64,000 bases of DNA from DASUPK01 sp963831605 (lineage in GTDB: Bacteria; Actinomycetota; Thermoleophilia; Solirubrobacterales; 70-9), in assembly GCA_963831605.1 (NCBI GenBank), contig CAWHQR010000005.1, positions 186,001-250,000 on the forward strand, read 5' to 3'. The notes below the pieces were generated by a model. The model worked only from the letters and a program-made list of their open reading frames with translations. It was not told the DNA's origin and searched no databases. A program made the translations under genes and the position numbers. Shown here piece after piece: positions 11,588-22,089 of this stretch (its first letter is position 1; every line of letters starts with the position of its first letter).

Positions 11588-13842
11588 GCGCGGGCGTCTC
11601 CGAGAGCCCGCACCGAGAGCTCGGGCTCACGGACTTCGAGTACGAGCGGATCACGGAGCTGCTCGGGCGCGACCCGAACGGGGTCGAGCTCGCGATGTTC
11701 TCGCTGCTCTGGTCGGAGCACTGCGCGTACAAGCACTCGCGCAAGCTCCTGGGCCGGCTCCCGACCGAGGGCGAAAGGGTGGTGATGGGCCCCGGGGAGA
11801 ACGCCGGGGCGGTCGACATCGGCAACGGGCACTCAATCGCCTTCAAGGTGGAGTCGCACAACCACCCGAGCGCGGTGGAGCCGTTCCAGGGCGCCGCCAC
11901 CGGGGTCGGAGGGATCCTCCGGGACGTCTTCGCTATCGGGGCGAGGCCCATCGCGGTGCTCGACTCCCTGCGGTTCGGCGAGCCGACCGGCGAGCGCTCG
12001 CGCTACCTGTTCGAGGGGGCGGTGGCCGGGATCGCCCACTACGGCAACTCGATCGGCGTGCCGACGGTCGGCGGCGAGGTCTACTTCGAGCCGCCCTACG
12101 AGCACAACTGCCTGGTCAACGCGATGTGCGTCGGGATCGCCCGGACCGACGCGATGATCCGCTCGGCGGCGGCAGGCCCCGGCAACCTGCTGGTGATCAT
12201 GGGTGCGTCGACGGGACGCGACGGGATCGGCGGGGCCTCGGTACTCGCCTCGGCGGAACTCGAGGCCGGAGATGACTCGAAGCGGCCCAGCGTCCAGATC
12301 GGGGATCCGTTCGAGGAGTCGAAGGTGCTCGAGTGCTGCCTGGAGCTGCTCGAGCGCGACCTGCTGGTCTCGCTCCAGGATCTCGGTGCGGCCGGGCTCA
12401 CCTCCTCGGCCGGGGAGATGGCCTCAAAGGGCGGCGTCGGGATCGACATCGACGTGCGCCGGGTGCCGCTGCGGGAGGAGGACATGGAGCCTTTCGAGGT
12501 GATGGTCTCGGAGTCTCAGGAGCGGATGCTCGCCGTCGTCGAGCCGTCGCGGCTCGACGAGGTGGTAGCGACCTGCGAGCGCTGGCAGACCGGCTCCGCC
12601 GCGATCGGCGAGATCACCGACTCAGGGCGTCTGCGCGTCCTCGACGACGGAGTCGAGGTCGGTGACGTGCCGGTCTCCGCCCTCGTCGACGAATGCCCCC
12701 TGTATGACCTGGAGCCGGCCGAGCCGGACGGCTGGATGTACGCGAACTCGGAAACGCTCGGCGAGCAGGTGGCCCTGAGCGCCGGCCGCTCCGCCGACCC
12801 CGCCGATCCCTCGGCCGTCCTGCGCGCCCTGCTCGGGGCGCCGAACATCGCCTCCAAGCGCTGGGCCTTCGAGCAGTACGACTCGGTGGTCGGGTCCCGG
12901 ACCGCCCGCCGCCCGGAGTCGGCGGATGCCGCGGTTCTGATGGTCCCCGAGTCGGATCGGGCTATCGCGGTGGCGATCGACGGCAACGGGCGGCGGGTCG
13001 CCTGCGATCCGTACGCCGGCGCTGTCGAGGCCGTGCTCGAGTGCGCGCAGAACCTCGCCTGCGTCGGCGCCGAGCCGCTCGGCCTCACCAATTGCCTGAA
13101 CTTCGGCAACCCGGAGAAGCCCAACGTCGCCTGGCAGCTCGATCGCGCCGTTCTGGGCCTGGCGGACGCCTGCCTGGCGCTCCGGGTGCCGGTGGTGGGC
13201 GGAAACGTCTCCCTCTACAACGAGACCGAGCACGGCCCGATCTACCCCACGCCGGTCGTGGGAATGGTCGGGGAGCTGCCCGACGCAGCGGGGGTTCCGG
13301 GCCTCGCACCGAGCGAGGGCAACCGCCTGGTGCTGGTCGGCCCGTTCGCGCCCTCCCTCGCGGGGTCCGAGCTGGCCAAGCAGCGCGGTGAGCTCGATTC
13401 CGGGCTGCCGCAGGTGCCGCTCAACGACATCGACACGGCCCTTCGGCTCGTCAGGGAGCTGGTGCGCGAGGGCCTCGTGACCGCGGCCCACGACGTCAGC
13501 GACGGCGGGCTCGCCTGCGCACTGGCCGAGATGGCGATCGCTGCCGGGTTGGGCATGGATGTGGATCTCGATCCGCTCGTCGAACTTCGTGGCGGCTCCG
13601 GGGAGACGAACCTGTTCGGCGAGGGACCCGGCGGAATCGTGCTCGCTGCGCGGGATACGACAGGTCTGCTCGAACGCGCCGCGGCGGCCGGGGTGGAGGC
13701 CGTCGAGCTGGGCACCGCCGGGAGCGATCGCATCTCAATCGCGGCCGCCGAGCGTGACGTCTCGGTGACCGTGGCCGATGCCGAGCGCGCGCTGGCGCTC
13801 GCTCGGCGAGCGGATCTGACTGGAATACACCGCTACGGGTAG
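11584..13842 (+). CDS. purL: Phosphoribosylformylglycinamidine synthase subunit PurL
   Basis: Small-form PurL synthetase (752 residues) that converts FGAR to FGAM using ATP and ammonia from PurQ. It contains the N-terminal LWSEHCAYKHSR motif, the VESHNHPSAVEP signature, GGVGGILRD-type glycine loop (GVGGILRDVFAIGARP), and duplicated AIRS-like halves with the second at about 440-740 (GANEKPNVAWQL-like region, HDVSDGGLACALAEMA). Length matches the PurSLQ type rather than the 1,300-residue fused enzyme. Confidence 0.97.
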   Translation: MSAGVSESPHRELGLTDFEYERITELLGRDPNGVELAMFSLLWSEHCAYKHSRKLLGRLPTEGERVVMGPGENAGAVDIGNGHSIAFKVESHNHPSAVEPFQGAATGVGGILRDVFAIGARPIAVLDSLRFGEPTGERSRYLFEGAVAGIAHYGNSIGVPTVGGEVYFEPPYEHNCLVNAMCVGIARTDAMIRSAAAGPGNLLVIMGASTGRDGIGGASVLASAELEAGDDSKRPSVQIGDPFEESKVLECCLELLERDLLVSLQDLGAAGLTSSAGEMASKGGVGIDIDVRRVPLREEDMEPFEVMVSESQERMLAVVEPSRLDEVVATCERWQTGSAAIGEITDSGRLRVLDDGVEVGDVPVSALVDECPLYDLEPAEPDGWMYANSETLGEQVALSAGRSADPADPSAVLRALLGAPNIASKRWAFEQYDSVVGSRTARRPESADAAVLMVPESDRAIAVAIDGNGRRVACDPYAGAVEAVLECAQNLACVGAEPLGLTNCLNFGNPEKPNVAWQLDRAVLGLADACLALRVPVVGGNVSLYNETEHGPIYPTPVVGMVGELPDAAGVPGLAPSEGNRLVLVGPFAPSLAGSELAKQRGELDSGLPQVPLNDIDTALRLVRELVREGLVTAAHDVSDGGLACALAEMAIAAGLGMDVDLDPLVELRGGSGETNLFGEGPGGIVLAARDTTGLLERAAAAGVEAVELGTAGSDRISIAAAERDVSVTVADAERALALARRADLTGIHRYG

Positions 13843-13845
13843 GCT
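13840..13845 (+). promoter_or_regulatory. -10 element (TAGGCT) of the decayed propeller gene
   Basis: TAGGCT begins within the purL stop codon and lies 6 nt before the GTG at 13852. The promoter and start appear intact although the gene behind them is frameshifted. Confidence 0.4.
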
Positions 13846-13851
13846 CCGGGC

Positions 13852-15136
13852 GTGTTCTGCCGGGGTAGAGATGCCGGGCACTCGTCCACATGCGGAGAGG
13901 GAAGCCGGTGGCAGGCGCGCTGTCTGATCGCCGTCATCGCCCTGCTCGCCCTGCCGCCCCTGTCGAGCGCGAACTTCGTCTACTGGGCCAGCGACGGCCA
14001 GACCACGATCGGTCGCGCCAAGCTGAACGGCAGCGGGGTCAACAACGCCTTCATCGCCGGCCTCACGAACGTTCATGGGGTCGCGTCGACTCGCAGCACA
14101 TCTACTGGACGCAGGGGAACGCCGGCACAGCCAGCACGATCGGCCGGGCAAACCTCGACGGGAGCGGGGTCAATCCCAATTTCATCCCGAACGTCGCCGC
14201 GTCTGAACTTCGACCACTGCGGTCCCTCAGCGCGGCGCTCGCGGTGATCGACCAACGCGATCTACTGGGTCAACACCGGGGCGGGCAGATCGGCAGAGGC
14301 GAACATCGACGGCAGCTCTCCGAACGGCTCGATCATCATTCCGGGCGCCGATCCGCTCGTGCGGCCTCGCCGCCGTCTCAGAACTTCGTCTACTGGCTCG
14401 ATGACGGGACTCGGGCAGTCCGTCGGACGGGCACGGTCCAGACGGTTCCGACCGCCGCAGAGGAACTTCATCACCGGCGCCACGAGGGAGCTGCGGTCTT
14501 GCGGTCGATCCAACTTCCTCTACTGGGGCGCAGCGGCAAGGCGGTCGGGAGGGCTCCGATCGGCGGGGGGCCGCCAACAACGCCTTCGTCCCGAGCGCGG
14601 TGCCCGCGGCGAACACGGTCTGCGGCGTCGCGGTCAACTCCCAATACGTCTTCTGGGGCAACTCCGGTGCAAGTGACTTCATCGGCCGCGCGAATCTGGG
14701 CGGTGGCTCCTCGAATCCGAGCCTGATCAACGGACCGACCGATCCGTGCCTGCCCGCGGCGGCGCCGGCCAACAAGATCACGGTCACCTCGATCACGAAG
14801 AAGAAGAAAAAGGGGACGGCGGCAATCGGCGCGAAGGTGCCCGGCCCGGGGCAGGTGACGCTGAATCAGGTCAGCACGCCGCCCGACACGAATGCAGTCG
14901 CGTCGGCCGTCAAGCAGCAGGGGCTGACCCTGACCACGGCCGGATCGTTCAAGTTGGCCGTCAAGCCCACGGGCAAGACCGCGAAGAAGCTCAAGAAGGG
15001 CGTCCAGAAGAAGGGCAAGGCCAAGGTCAAGGTGAAGGTCTTCATCCACTTCGTCCCAGCCGGGGTGGCTGGGGTGCCGAACGATCAGGCCGTCACGGTC
15101 ACGCTGGTCAAGCAGGGAAAGAAGAAGAAGAAGTAG
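13852..15136 (+). pseudogene. Frameshifted secreted YWTD-type six-repeat beta-propeller protein
   Basis: A signal-peptide-like start (CLIAVIALLALPPLSSA, from GTG 13852) leads into repeats of the form VYW...TIGRAxLxGSGVNxxFI...CGVAV. The six YW/FW landmarks at about 13981, 14103, 14263, 14391, 14521 and 14651 fall in frames 1, 0, 1, 0, 1 and 2, so at least five net frame changes interrupt the gene; the first is a lost base at about 14086. Six repeats of about 43 residues would make a complete six-bladed YWTD propeller. The last 160 residues (14600-15136) stay open and are Lys-rich, ending in KKKKK runs. It sits between purL and purF with no metabolic link. A cluster of sequencing errors is the alternative explanation. 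Confidence 0.75.
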
Positions 15137-15273
15137 AAGAAGTAGCCCCGAAACCGGCGAATTTGCGGCGGATTGAGGCCTCTGGCTCCTCCGTGGCCGC
15201 TGCTACCCTGACGGTGCGGGCTGTTCTCCTGTCCGCTACTTCGATCTCCAGAGGTTGAGACACCTCCACACAC

Positions 15274-16746
15274 GTGACCGACGCGCGCTTTGACGTTCCC
15301 GATCGCGATGGTCCGCGCGATGAGTGCGGGGTCTTCGGCGTGTACGCGCCCGGGCGCGAGGTCGCCAGGCTCGCCTACTTCGGCCTCTACGCGCTTCAGC
15401 ACCGCGGCCAGGAGTCGGCCGGGATCGCCACCTGCGAGGGCGGCCACATCACCACGCTGCGGGAGCTCGGGCTCGTCTCCCAGGTCTTCGACGAAGAGAA
15501 GCTCCGGGCCCTCGCCGGCGACATGGCGATCGGGCACGTGCGCTACTCGACCACCGGCGGCGGCGCCTGGGACAACGCCCAGCCCGTCTGGCGCGACGAT
15601 GGCCGCGAGCTCGCTCTCGCTCACAACGGCAACCTGACCAACGCGGTCGAGCTCTACAACGAGCTGACCGAGGCGGGCCTGCAGCTCCGCGGCACCTCCG
15701 ACTCCGAGATCATGGCCGCCCTGCTCTCGCGCACCGCGGGAGAGGGCGATGAGTGGATCGAGGATGCGGTCGCACAGGTGATGCCGCGGCTGGAGGGCGC
15801 CTATTCGACCGTGGTGATGACCAAGCACGCGGTGGTCGCGTTCAGGGACCCGCACGGCGTTCGTCCCCTGGCCCTGGGCAAGCTGCCGCCGAGCGATGGC
15901 TTCCCGGAGTGCTTCGTGGTCGCCTCCGAGAGCTGCGCCTTCGACATCATCGGCGCGCAGATGATCCGCGAGGTCCAGCCCGGCGAGATGGTTTCGCTGA
16001 CGGCGAAGGGCCTCGAGCTGAAGCCGGTGATCACCGGCGAGCAGCCCGCTCAGTGCGTCTTCGAGCACATCTACTTCTCACGCCCCGATAGCCGGCTCGA
16101 GAACCGGGTGCTGCAGGAGGTGCGCGGCAGGATGGGAGAGCTGCTCGCCGAGGAGGCGCCGGTCGACGCCGATCTGGTGATCTCGGTGCCGGACTCCGGC
16201 AACCCGATGGCCAATGGTTTCGCCCGCGCTGCGGGGCTCCCCAAGGACGACGGGCTGATCAAGAATCGCTACGTCCAGAGGACCTTCATCCAGCCCGGCC
16301 AGGAGCTGCGGAAGCACGGTCTGCGCATGAAGTTCAACCCGCTTCCCGAGATCGTGGCCGGCAAGCGGGTGGTGGTGGTCGACGACTCGATCGTCCGGGG
16401 CAACACGACGCGTCAGATCGTTGCGATGCTCAAGGACGCGGGCGCGAAGGAGGTCCACCTGCGGATCTCGGCGCCGCCGATTCGCCATCCCTGCCACTAC
16501 GGGATCGACATGTCGACCCGCGAGGAGATGATCGCCCACGACCGCACGGTCGAGGAGATCGCGGAGGAGCTGGGGGCCGACTCGCTTGCCTATCTCTCGA
16601 TGGACGCCGTCTACGAGGCTGTCGGGACCCCGCGCGAGAAGCATTGCGACGCGTGCTTCACCGGCGAGTATCCACTCGGCGATCCGGAGGACGCGAACGG
16701 CAAGTTCGCCCTCGAGGACATCGCCGTCGTCCCCGCCAGCAGGTAG
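15274..16746 (+). CDS. purF: Amidophosphoribosyltransferase, Fe-S type
   Basis: First committed enzyme of purine synthesis: PRPP + glutamine gives phosphoribosylamine. 490 residues. A 17-residue propeptide precedes Cys18 (ECGVFG), the Ntn nucleophile exposed by self-cleavage. The glutaminase half shows YALQHRGQESAG and GHVRYSTTG; the PRPP site is VVVVDDSIVRGNTTRQ. Cys261, Cys407, Cys458 and Cys461 have the spacing of the [4Fe-4S] ligands of the Bacillus-type enzyme, so oxygen-sensitive cluster binding is expected. It starts at GTG with no Shine-Dalgarno. It is separated from purL only by the decayed propeller gene. Confidence 0.96.
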   Translation: MTDARFDVPDRDGPRDECGVFGVYAPGREVARLAYFGLYALQHRGQESAGIATCEGGHITTLRELGLVSQVFDEEKLRALAGDMAIGHVRYSTTGGGAWDNAQPVWRDDGRELALAHNGNLTNAVELYNELTEAGLQLRGTSDSEIMAALLSRTAGEGDEWIEDAVAQVMPRLEGAYSTVVMTKHAVVAFRDPHGVRPLALGKLPPSDGFPECFVVASESCAFDIIGAQMIREVQPGEMVSLTAKGLELKPVITGEQPAQCVFEHIYFSRPDSRLENRVLQEVRGRMGELLAEEAPVDADLVISVPDSGNPMANGFARAAGLPKDDGLIKNRYVQRTFIQPGQELRKHGLRMKFNPLPEIVAGKRVVVVDDSIVRGNTTRQIVAMLKDAGAKEVHLRISAPPIRHPCHYGIDMSTREEMIAHDRTVEEIAEELGADSLAYLSMDAVYEAVGTPREKHCDACFTGEYPLGDPEDANGKFALEDIAVVPASR

Positions 16747-16759
16747 TCGCTCCGCGTCG

Positions 16760-17308
16760 GTGTCGCAGCAGAACCTAGAGCTCGTCCAGCGCCTCTACGA
16801 GGCGTGGAGCAATGGCGACCTCGAGGGCACAACCGCCGCCTTCGCGGAGGACGTTGAGTGGCACGGTCATCCGCAATTGCCCGAGCCCGGTCCGTATGGG
16901 AGCCGGGATGAGGTCCGGGTCTGGATGGAGCAGTTTCGCGAGGCCTGGGGCGAGCTTTCCGCGGATCCGGTGGAGCTGATCGACGCCGGCGACAGCGTGG
17001 TGGCACTCGTCCGCATGTCAGGTCGAGGCCGTGGCAGCGGCGTCGAGGTCCGTGGGGGCGTCGACGTCCACATCATGACCTTCCGGAACGGCGAGGTCTC
17101 CTACTTCAGGATCTATCCGGGCAGCTTTCTGGTCGAAGACATCGGCATCGGCGATGACGAGTTCGAGCTTCTGATCCTGCGCGTCCAGGAGAGACTGGAG
17201 CTGCCCGACGCTGCACGGCGACTCGGAATCAGCGAGGCTGACGCGCAGGCGATGCTCGACCGCGTCTACGAACGGCTGCGCAAGGTGCCCGGGGGCCCAC
17301 GGGTCTGA
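16760..17308 (+). CDS. SnoaL/NTF2-like protein with C-terminal helical extension
   Basis: 182 residues. The first 130 have the SnoaL-like NTF2 pattern (LVQRLYEAWSNGDLEGTTAAFAEDVEWHGHP, HIMTFRNGEVSYFRIYP). A further 45 residues (ELLILRVQERLELPDAARRLGI...) read like two or three helices reminiscent of a helix-turn-helix, which ordinary SnoaL proteins lack. GTG 16760 is taken as the start because the domain begins there. It lies 13 nt after purF and its TGA overlaps the purN ATG (TGATG at 17306-17310), so it is in the operon. Ligand and role are unknown. Confidence 0.75.
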   Translation: MSQQNLELVQRLYEAWSNGDLEGTTAAFAEDVEWHGHPQLPEPGPYGSRDEVRVWMEQFREAWGELSADPVELIDAGDSVVALVRMSGRGRGSGVEVRGGVDVHIMTFRNGEVSYFRIYPGSFLVEDIGIGDDEFELLILRVQERLELPDAARRLGISEADAQAMLDRVYERLRKVPGGPRV

Positions 17309-17931
17309 TGGGCTCGTTTCGGATCGTCGTGCTCGCCTCGGGCGGCGGCACGAACTTGCAGGCCATCCTCGACCGGCTGCATGGTGGGGAGGAGGGAATC
17401 GAGGTCGTGGGCGTGGGTTCCGACAAGCCCGGGGCGATGGCGCTGAAACGCGCTGAGAGCGCGGGGGTCGAGACCGCGGTATTTCCGTCAGGGGAATATG
17501 AGGACCGAGCGGCGCGCGACCGGGCGCTGGCGGACTGGATCGAGGGGCGCGAGCCCGACCTCGTCGTGCTGGCCGGCTACATGCAGCTGCTCTCGCCCGA
17601 GTTCGTCGGGCGCTTCCGCAACCGGGTGATCAACGTGCATCCCGCGCTGTTGCCGGCGTTCCCTGGGATCGACGCCCTCCAGCAGGCGATTGACCACGGT
17701 TCCAAGATCACCGGCGTGACGGTCCACTTCGTGGACGAGGACGTCGACTCGGGGCCGATCATCCTCCAGCGGCCCGTCCCGATCGCCCTGAGCCGCGATT
17801 GGGCCGAGACCGAGAAGACGATTCACGCCACCGAGCACGCGCTGCTCCCGGAGACCATCCGGATGCTGGCGGCGGGGCGGGTGCGGATCGACGAGCAGAA
17901 CCCGCGTCTGGTTCACATCGATCCGGAATAA
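17308..17931 (+). CDS. purN: Phosphoribosylglycinamide formyltransferase (folate-dependent GART)
   Basis: Transfers a formyl group from 10-formyl-THF to GAR (purine step 3). 207 residues. The N-terminal LASGGGTNLQAIL phosphate loop, the catalytic Asn/His region NVHPALLPAFPG and the catalytic Asp region VHFVDEDVDSGPII are all present. It starts on the base where the SnoaL-like gene stops. Confidence 0.97.
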   Translation: MGSFRIVVLASGGGTNLQAILDRLHGGEEGIEVVGVGSDKPGAMALKRAESAGVETAVFPSGEYEDRAARDRALADWIEGREPDLVVLAGYMQLLSPEFVGRFRNRVINVHPALLPAFPGIDALQQAIDHGSKITGVTVHFVDEDVDSGPIILQRPVPIALSRDWAETEKTIHATEHALLPETIRMLAAGRVRIDEQNPRLVHIDPE

Positions 17932-17941
17932 ACTCGCGGCC

Positions 17942-19549
<1,608 letters not shown>

Positions 19550-19554
19550 GAGAG

Positions 19555-19627
19555 TGCGCCCCCCGGGACTCGAACCCGGACCGCCGGCTTAAAAGGCCGG
19601 AACTCTGACCAGTTGAGTTAGGGGCGC
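19555..19627 (-). tRNA. tRNA-Lys (anticodon UUU)
   Basis: A complete cloverleaf can be drawn on the minus strand: acceptor GCGCCCC/GGGGCGC, D-arm ACTC...GAGT, anticodon stem CCGGC/GCCGG with loop CTTTTAA (anticodon TTT), T-arm CCGGG-TTCGAGT-CCCGG and discriminator A. CCA is not encoded. On the minus strand TAGACT (19634-19639) ends 6 nt before the tRNA 5' end, so transcription may begin at or near the mature terminus. It lies 5 nt from the purH stop and is divergent from the Rrf2 gene. Confidence 0.95.
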
Positions 19628-19661
19628 CCGGCAAGTCTAGGCGGGCCTCTGCACGTGGCAC

Positions 19662-19667
19662 TAGAGT
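19662..19667 (+). promoter_or_regulatory. Putative -10 element (TAGAGT) of the Rrf2 regulator gene
   Basis: TAGAGT lies 10 nt before the ATG at 19678 in the 50-nt space between tRNA-Lys and the regulator. No Shine-Dalgarno is visible; a leaderless or very short-leader mRNA is predicted. Confidence 0.4.
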
Positions 19668-19677
19668 CCCAATTCGG

Positions 19678-20133
19678 ATGAGGATCTCGGCCAAGGTGGA
19701 CTACGCCGTCCGCGCCTCTTTGGAGCTCGCGGCCGCAGGCGGTGATCCGATCAAGGGCGAGGCGATCGCCGACGCACAGGACATCCCCCTCAAGTTCCTC
19801 GAGAACATCCTCGGCGAGCTCAAGCACACCGGCATCGTCGCCAGCCGCCGCGGCGCCCAGGGCGGCTACTGGCTCGCCAAGGACGCCGACGAGGTCAGCC
19901 TCGCCGACATCGTCAGGGCCGTCGAGGGGCCGCTGGCGACCGTCCGCGGCCAGGGCCCCGAGACGCTCAAGTACAAGGGGGAAGCCGAGCCGCTCCAGAA
20001 GGTCTGGATCGCGCTCCGCGCCAACATCCGCGAGGTGATGGAGGACACCTCGCTCGCCGACGTCGTCGCCGACAAGCTCCCCGCGGAGGTCCGTGAGCTG
20101 AGCGAGCCGGCGGAAGCCTGGAGTCAGCGTTAG
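19678..20133 (+). CDS. Rrf2 family transcriptional regulator lacking cysteines (CymR-like candidate)
   Basis: 151-residue winged-helix dimer of the Rrf2 family: MRISAKVDYAVRASLELA opening, recognition-helix region IPLKFLENILGELKHTGIVASRRGAQGGYWLA and the C-terminal dimerisation helix. There is no cysteine anywhere, so it cannot bind an Fe-S cluster as IscR, NsrR or RsrR do. Cysteine-free Rrf2 proteins include CymR, which senses sulfur status through CysK. It is convergent with the sulfate transporter operon 66 nt away, which makes control of sulfur uptake a reasonable inference. Target and effector are unproven. Confidence 0.85.
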   Translation: MRISAKVDYAVRASLELAAAGGDPIKGEAIADAQDIPLKFLENILGELKHTGIVASRRGAQGGYWLAKDADEVSLADIVRAVEGPLATVRGQGPETLKYKGEAEPLQKVWIALRANIREVMEDTSLADVVADKLPAEVRELSEPAEAWSQR

Positions 20134-20198
20134 CCGTCGTCCTCGGCGACGCGACCCGGCGGCGGCCCGGCCGGCTCGCTCAGCTCAGCGGCACCGGT

Positions 20199-21200
20199 CT
20201 AAGAGGCCACCTCCGGCTCGACGGTGACCTTCGATCCGTGGCCGTCCGGCGCGAATACGCGGGTCGAGCGCGGCCGGACGAAGACGATCTGCCCCTCTCT
20301 GAGCTCGAGCTGATCGACCTCGTCGCGGGTCAGCTGCACCGAGAACTGATCGCCGTCCGTCAGCGTCAGCTCCACCCTCACCTCGAATCCGAGGTGGACG
20401 ATTCGCTGGATCATCGCCTCGATGGTCTTGCCGTTGGGCTCATGCCGGATGTCGACGTCGTGCGGGCGCACCCAGGCCTCACCAAGGCGGTGGGCCGGCC
20501 CGACGAAGCCCATCACGAACTCCGAGGCCGGGTTCTCGTAGAGATCGCGCGGTCCGCCTGACTGCTCGACCTTCCCGTCGTTCATGACGATGATCTGCTC
20601 GGCGACGTCCATCGCCTCCTCCTGGTCGTGGGTGACGAAGATGGTCGTCACGTGCACGTCGTCGTGGAGGCGGCGCAGCCAGGTACGAAGCTCCTCGCGC
20701 ACCTTGGCGTCGAGGGCGCCGAATGGCTCATCCAGCAGGAGAACCCGCGGCTCAACCGCGAGGGCCCGGGCGAGCGCCATCCGCTGGCGCTGGCCGCCGG
20801 AGAGCTGATTCGGATACCGCTTCTCGAATCCCTTCAGATGAACCAGGTCGATCAGCTTCTTGACCCGCTCGCGGATCGTGCCGCTGCCCTCACCCTTGAT
20901 CTTGAGGCCGAAGGCGATGTTGTCGTAGACGGTCATGTGCTTGAAGGCGGCGTAATGCTGGAAGACGAAGCCGACATTCCGGTCCTGGACCCGGGTCTCG
21001 GTGCTGTCCTCGCCGGAGATCAGCACCTGGCCCTCATCGGGCTGCTCGAGCCCGGCGATCACCCGCAGCAGGGTGGACTTGCCGCTGCCGCTGGGGCCCA
21101 GGAGGGCGGTCAGCCCTCCATCCGGCACCTCGATGGAGACGTCGTCCAACGCGACGAAGTCCCCGAATCTCTTGGTCACGTTCTTGACGGCGATGGCCAT
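20199..21200 (-). CDS. cysA: Sulfate/thiosulfate ABC transporter ATP-binding protein
   Basis: Energises sulfate uptake at the membrane. 333 residues. Walker A GPSGSGKST, Q-loop FVFQHYAAF, signature LSGGQRQRMALARAL, Walker B VLLLDEPFGALD and H-loop VTHDQEEAMD are intact, followed by a C-terminal TOBE-like regulatory domain (about 245-320). A strong AAGGAGG Shine-Dalgarno lies at the end of cysW, and only 1 nt separates the genes. It is the last gene of the four-gene minus-strand operon. Confidence 0.95.
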   Translation of the reverse strand: MAIAVKNVTKRFGDFVALDDVSIEVPDGGLTALLGPSGSGKSTLLRVIAGLEQPDEGQVLISGEDSTETRVQDRNVGFVFQHYAAFKHMTVYDNIAFGLKIKGEGSGTIRERVKKLIDLVHLKGFEKRYPNQLSGGQRQRMALARALAVEPRVLLLDEPFGALDAKVREELRTWLRRLHDDVHVTTIFVTHDQEEAMDVAEQIIVMNDGKVEQSGGPRDLYENPASEFVMGFVGPAHRLGEAWVRPHDVDIRHEPNGKTIEAMIQRIVHLGFEVRVELTLTDGDQFSVQLTRDEVDQLELREGQIVFVRPRSTRVFAPDGHGSKVTVEPEVAS

Positions 21201-21201
21201 G

Positions 21202-22089
21202 TCAGGCCTCCTTTTCGATGGGCTGCGGGACGAAGACCCCCGGACCGGGCAGCGCGTGACCGTCCTCGTCGCCCTCGGCGTCCTTTGCCGAGCGCTTCTG
21301 GAGGAAGTTCATGCTGAACAGCACCGCCATCGCGAGGATCGCGAGCACGATTGCGGCGGCATACGCCCCCGCCAAGTTGATGTTGTCGAACTGGCTCTTG
21401 ACGAAGAGGGGCAGCGTCTGCGTCTGGCCGCTGATGTTCCCCGCGACGACGCTGACTGCGCCGAACTCGCCGAGCGCACGGGCAGTGGCCAGAACCACGC
21501 CGTAGGTAACGCCCCAGCGGATCGCCGGCAGGGTCACCTTCCAGAAGGTCTGCCACGGAGACGCCCCGAGCGTCTTGGCGGCCTCCTCCTGGTCGGTCCC
21601 GATCTCCTGGAGCACCGGCATCACCTCGCGCACCACGAAGGGGAGCGAGACGAAGATCGTCGCCAGGACCATCCCGGGCACCGAGAAGATGATCTGGACG
21701 CCCTGGTCCATGAACCAGCCCCCGAACCAGCTGTTTCGAGGCGCGTAGAGGAGGAAGAGGGCCAGGCCGATGACGACGGGCGAGATCGCAAAGGGCACGT
21801 CGATCAGCGCGTTGATCAGCCCCTTGCCGCGAAAGTCCTGGCGGACCAGGACGATCGCCGTGAGGATCCCGAACACGGTGTTGAGCGGCACCGCGATGCC
21901 GACGCAGACGATCGTCAGCCAGAAGGCATGGAGACCGTCGGAGCTGGTGATCGCGTCGATCGGCTGGCTCAGGCCATGCTCGAAGGTCCGGTAGAAGATC
22001 ATCGCCACCGGCACGATCAGCAGCGCAAACAGATACACCAGCGCGACGGAGCGCAGGCCCCAGCGCGACGGGCGGCTAAGCGCGCTCAT
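21202..22089 (-). CDS. cysW: Sulfate ABC transporter permease subunit CysW
   Basis: Inner-membrane permease of 295 residues with about six membrane spans and the EAA loop (EEAAKTLGASPWQTFWKVTLPAI) that contacts CysA. The ATG at 22089 is selected for its GGAGG-type site and position; the same frame extends upstream to 22134, but that part overlaps cysT and does not look like an N-terminus. It overlaps cysT by 14 nt, indicating coupled translation. Confidence 0.93.
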   Translation of the reverse strand: MSALSRPSRWGLRSVALVYLFALLIVPVAMIFYRTFEHGLSQPIDAITSSDGLHAFWLTIVCVGIAVPLNTVFGILTAIVLVRQDFRGKGLINALIDVPFAISPVVIGLALFLLYAPRNSWFGGWFMDQGVQIIFSVPGMVLATIFVSLPFVVREVMPVLQEIGTDQEEAAKTLGASPWQTFWKVTLPAIRWGVTYGVVLATARALGEFGAVSVVAGNISGQTQTLPLFVKSQFDNINLAGAYAAAIVLAILAMAVLFSMNFLQKRSAKDAEGDEDGHALPGPGVFVPQPIEKEA

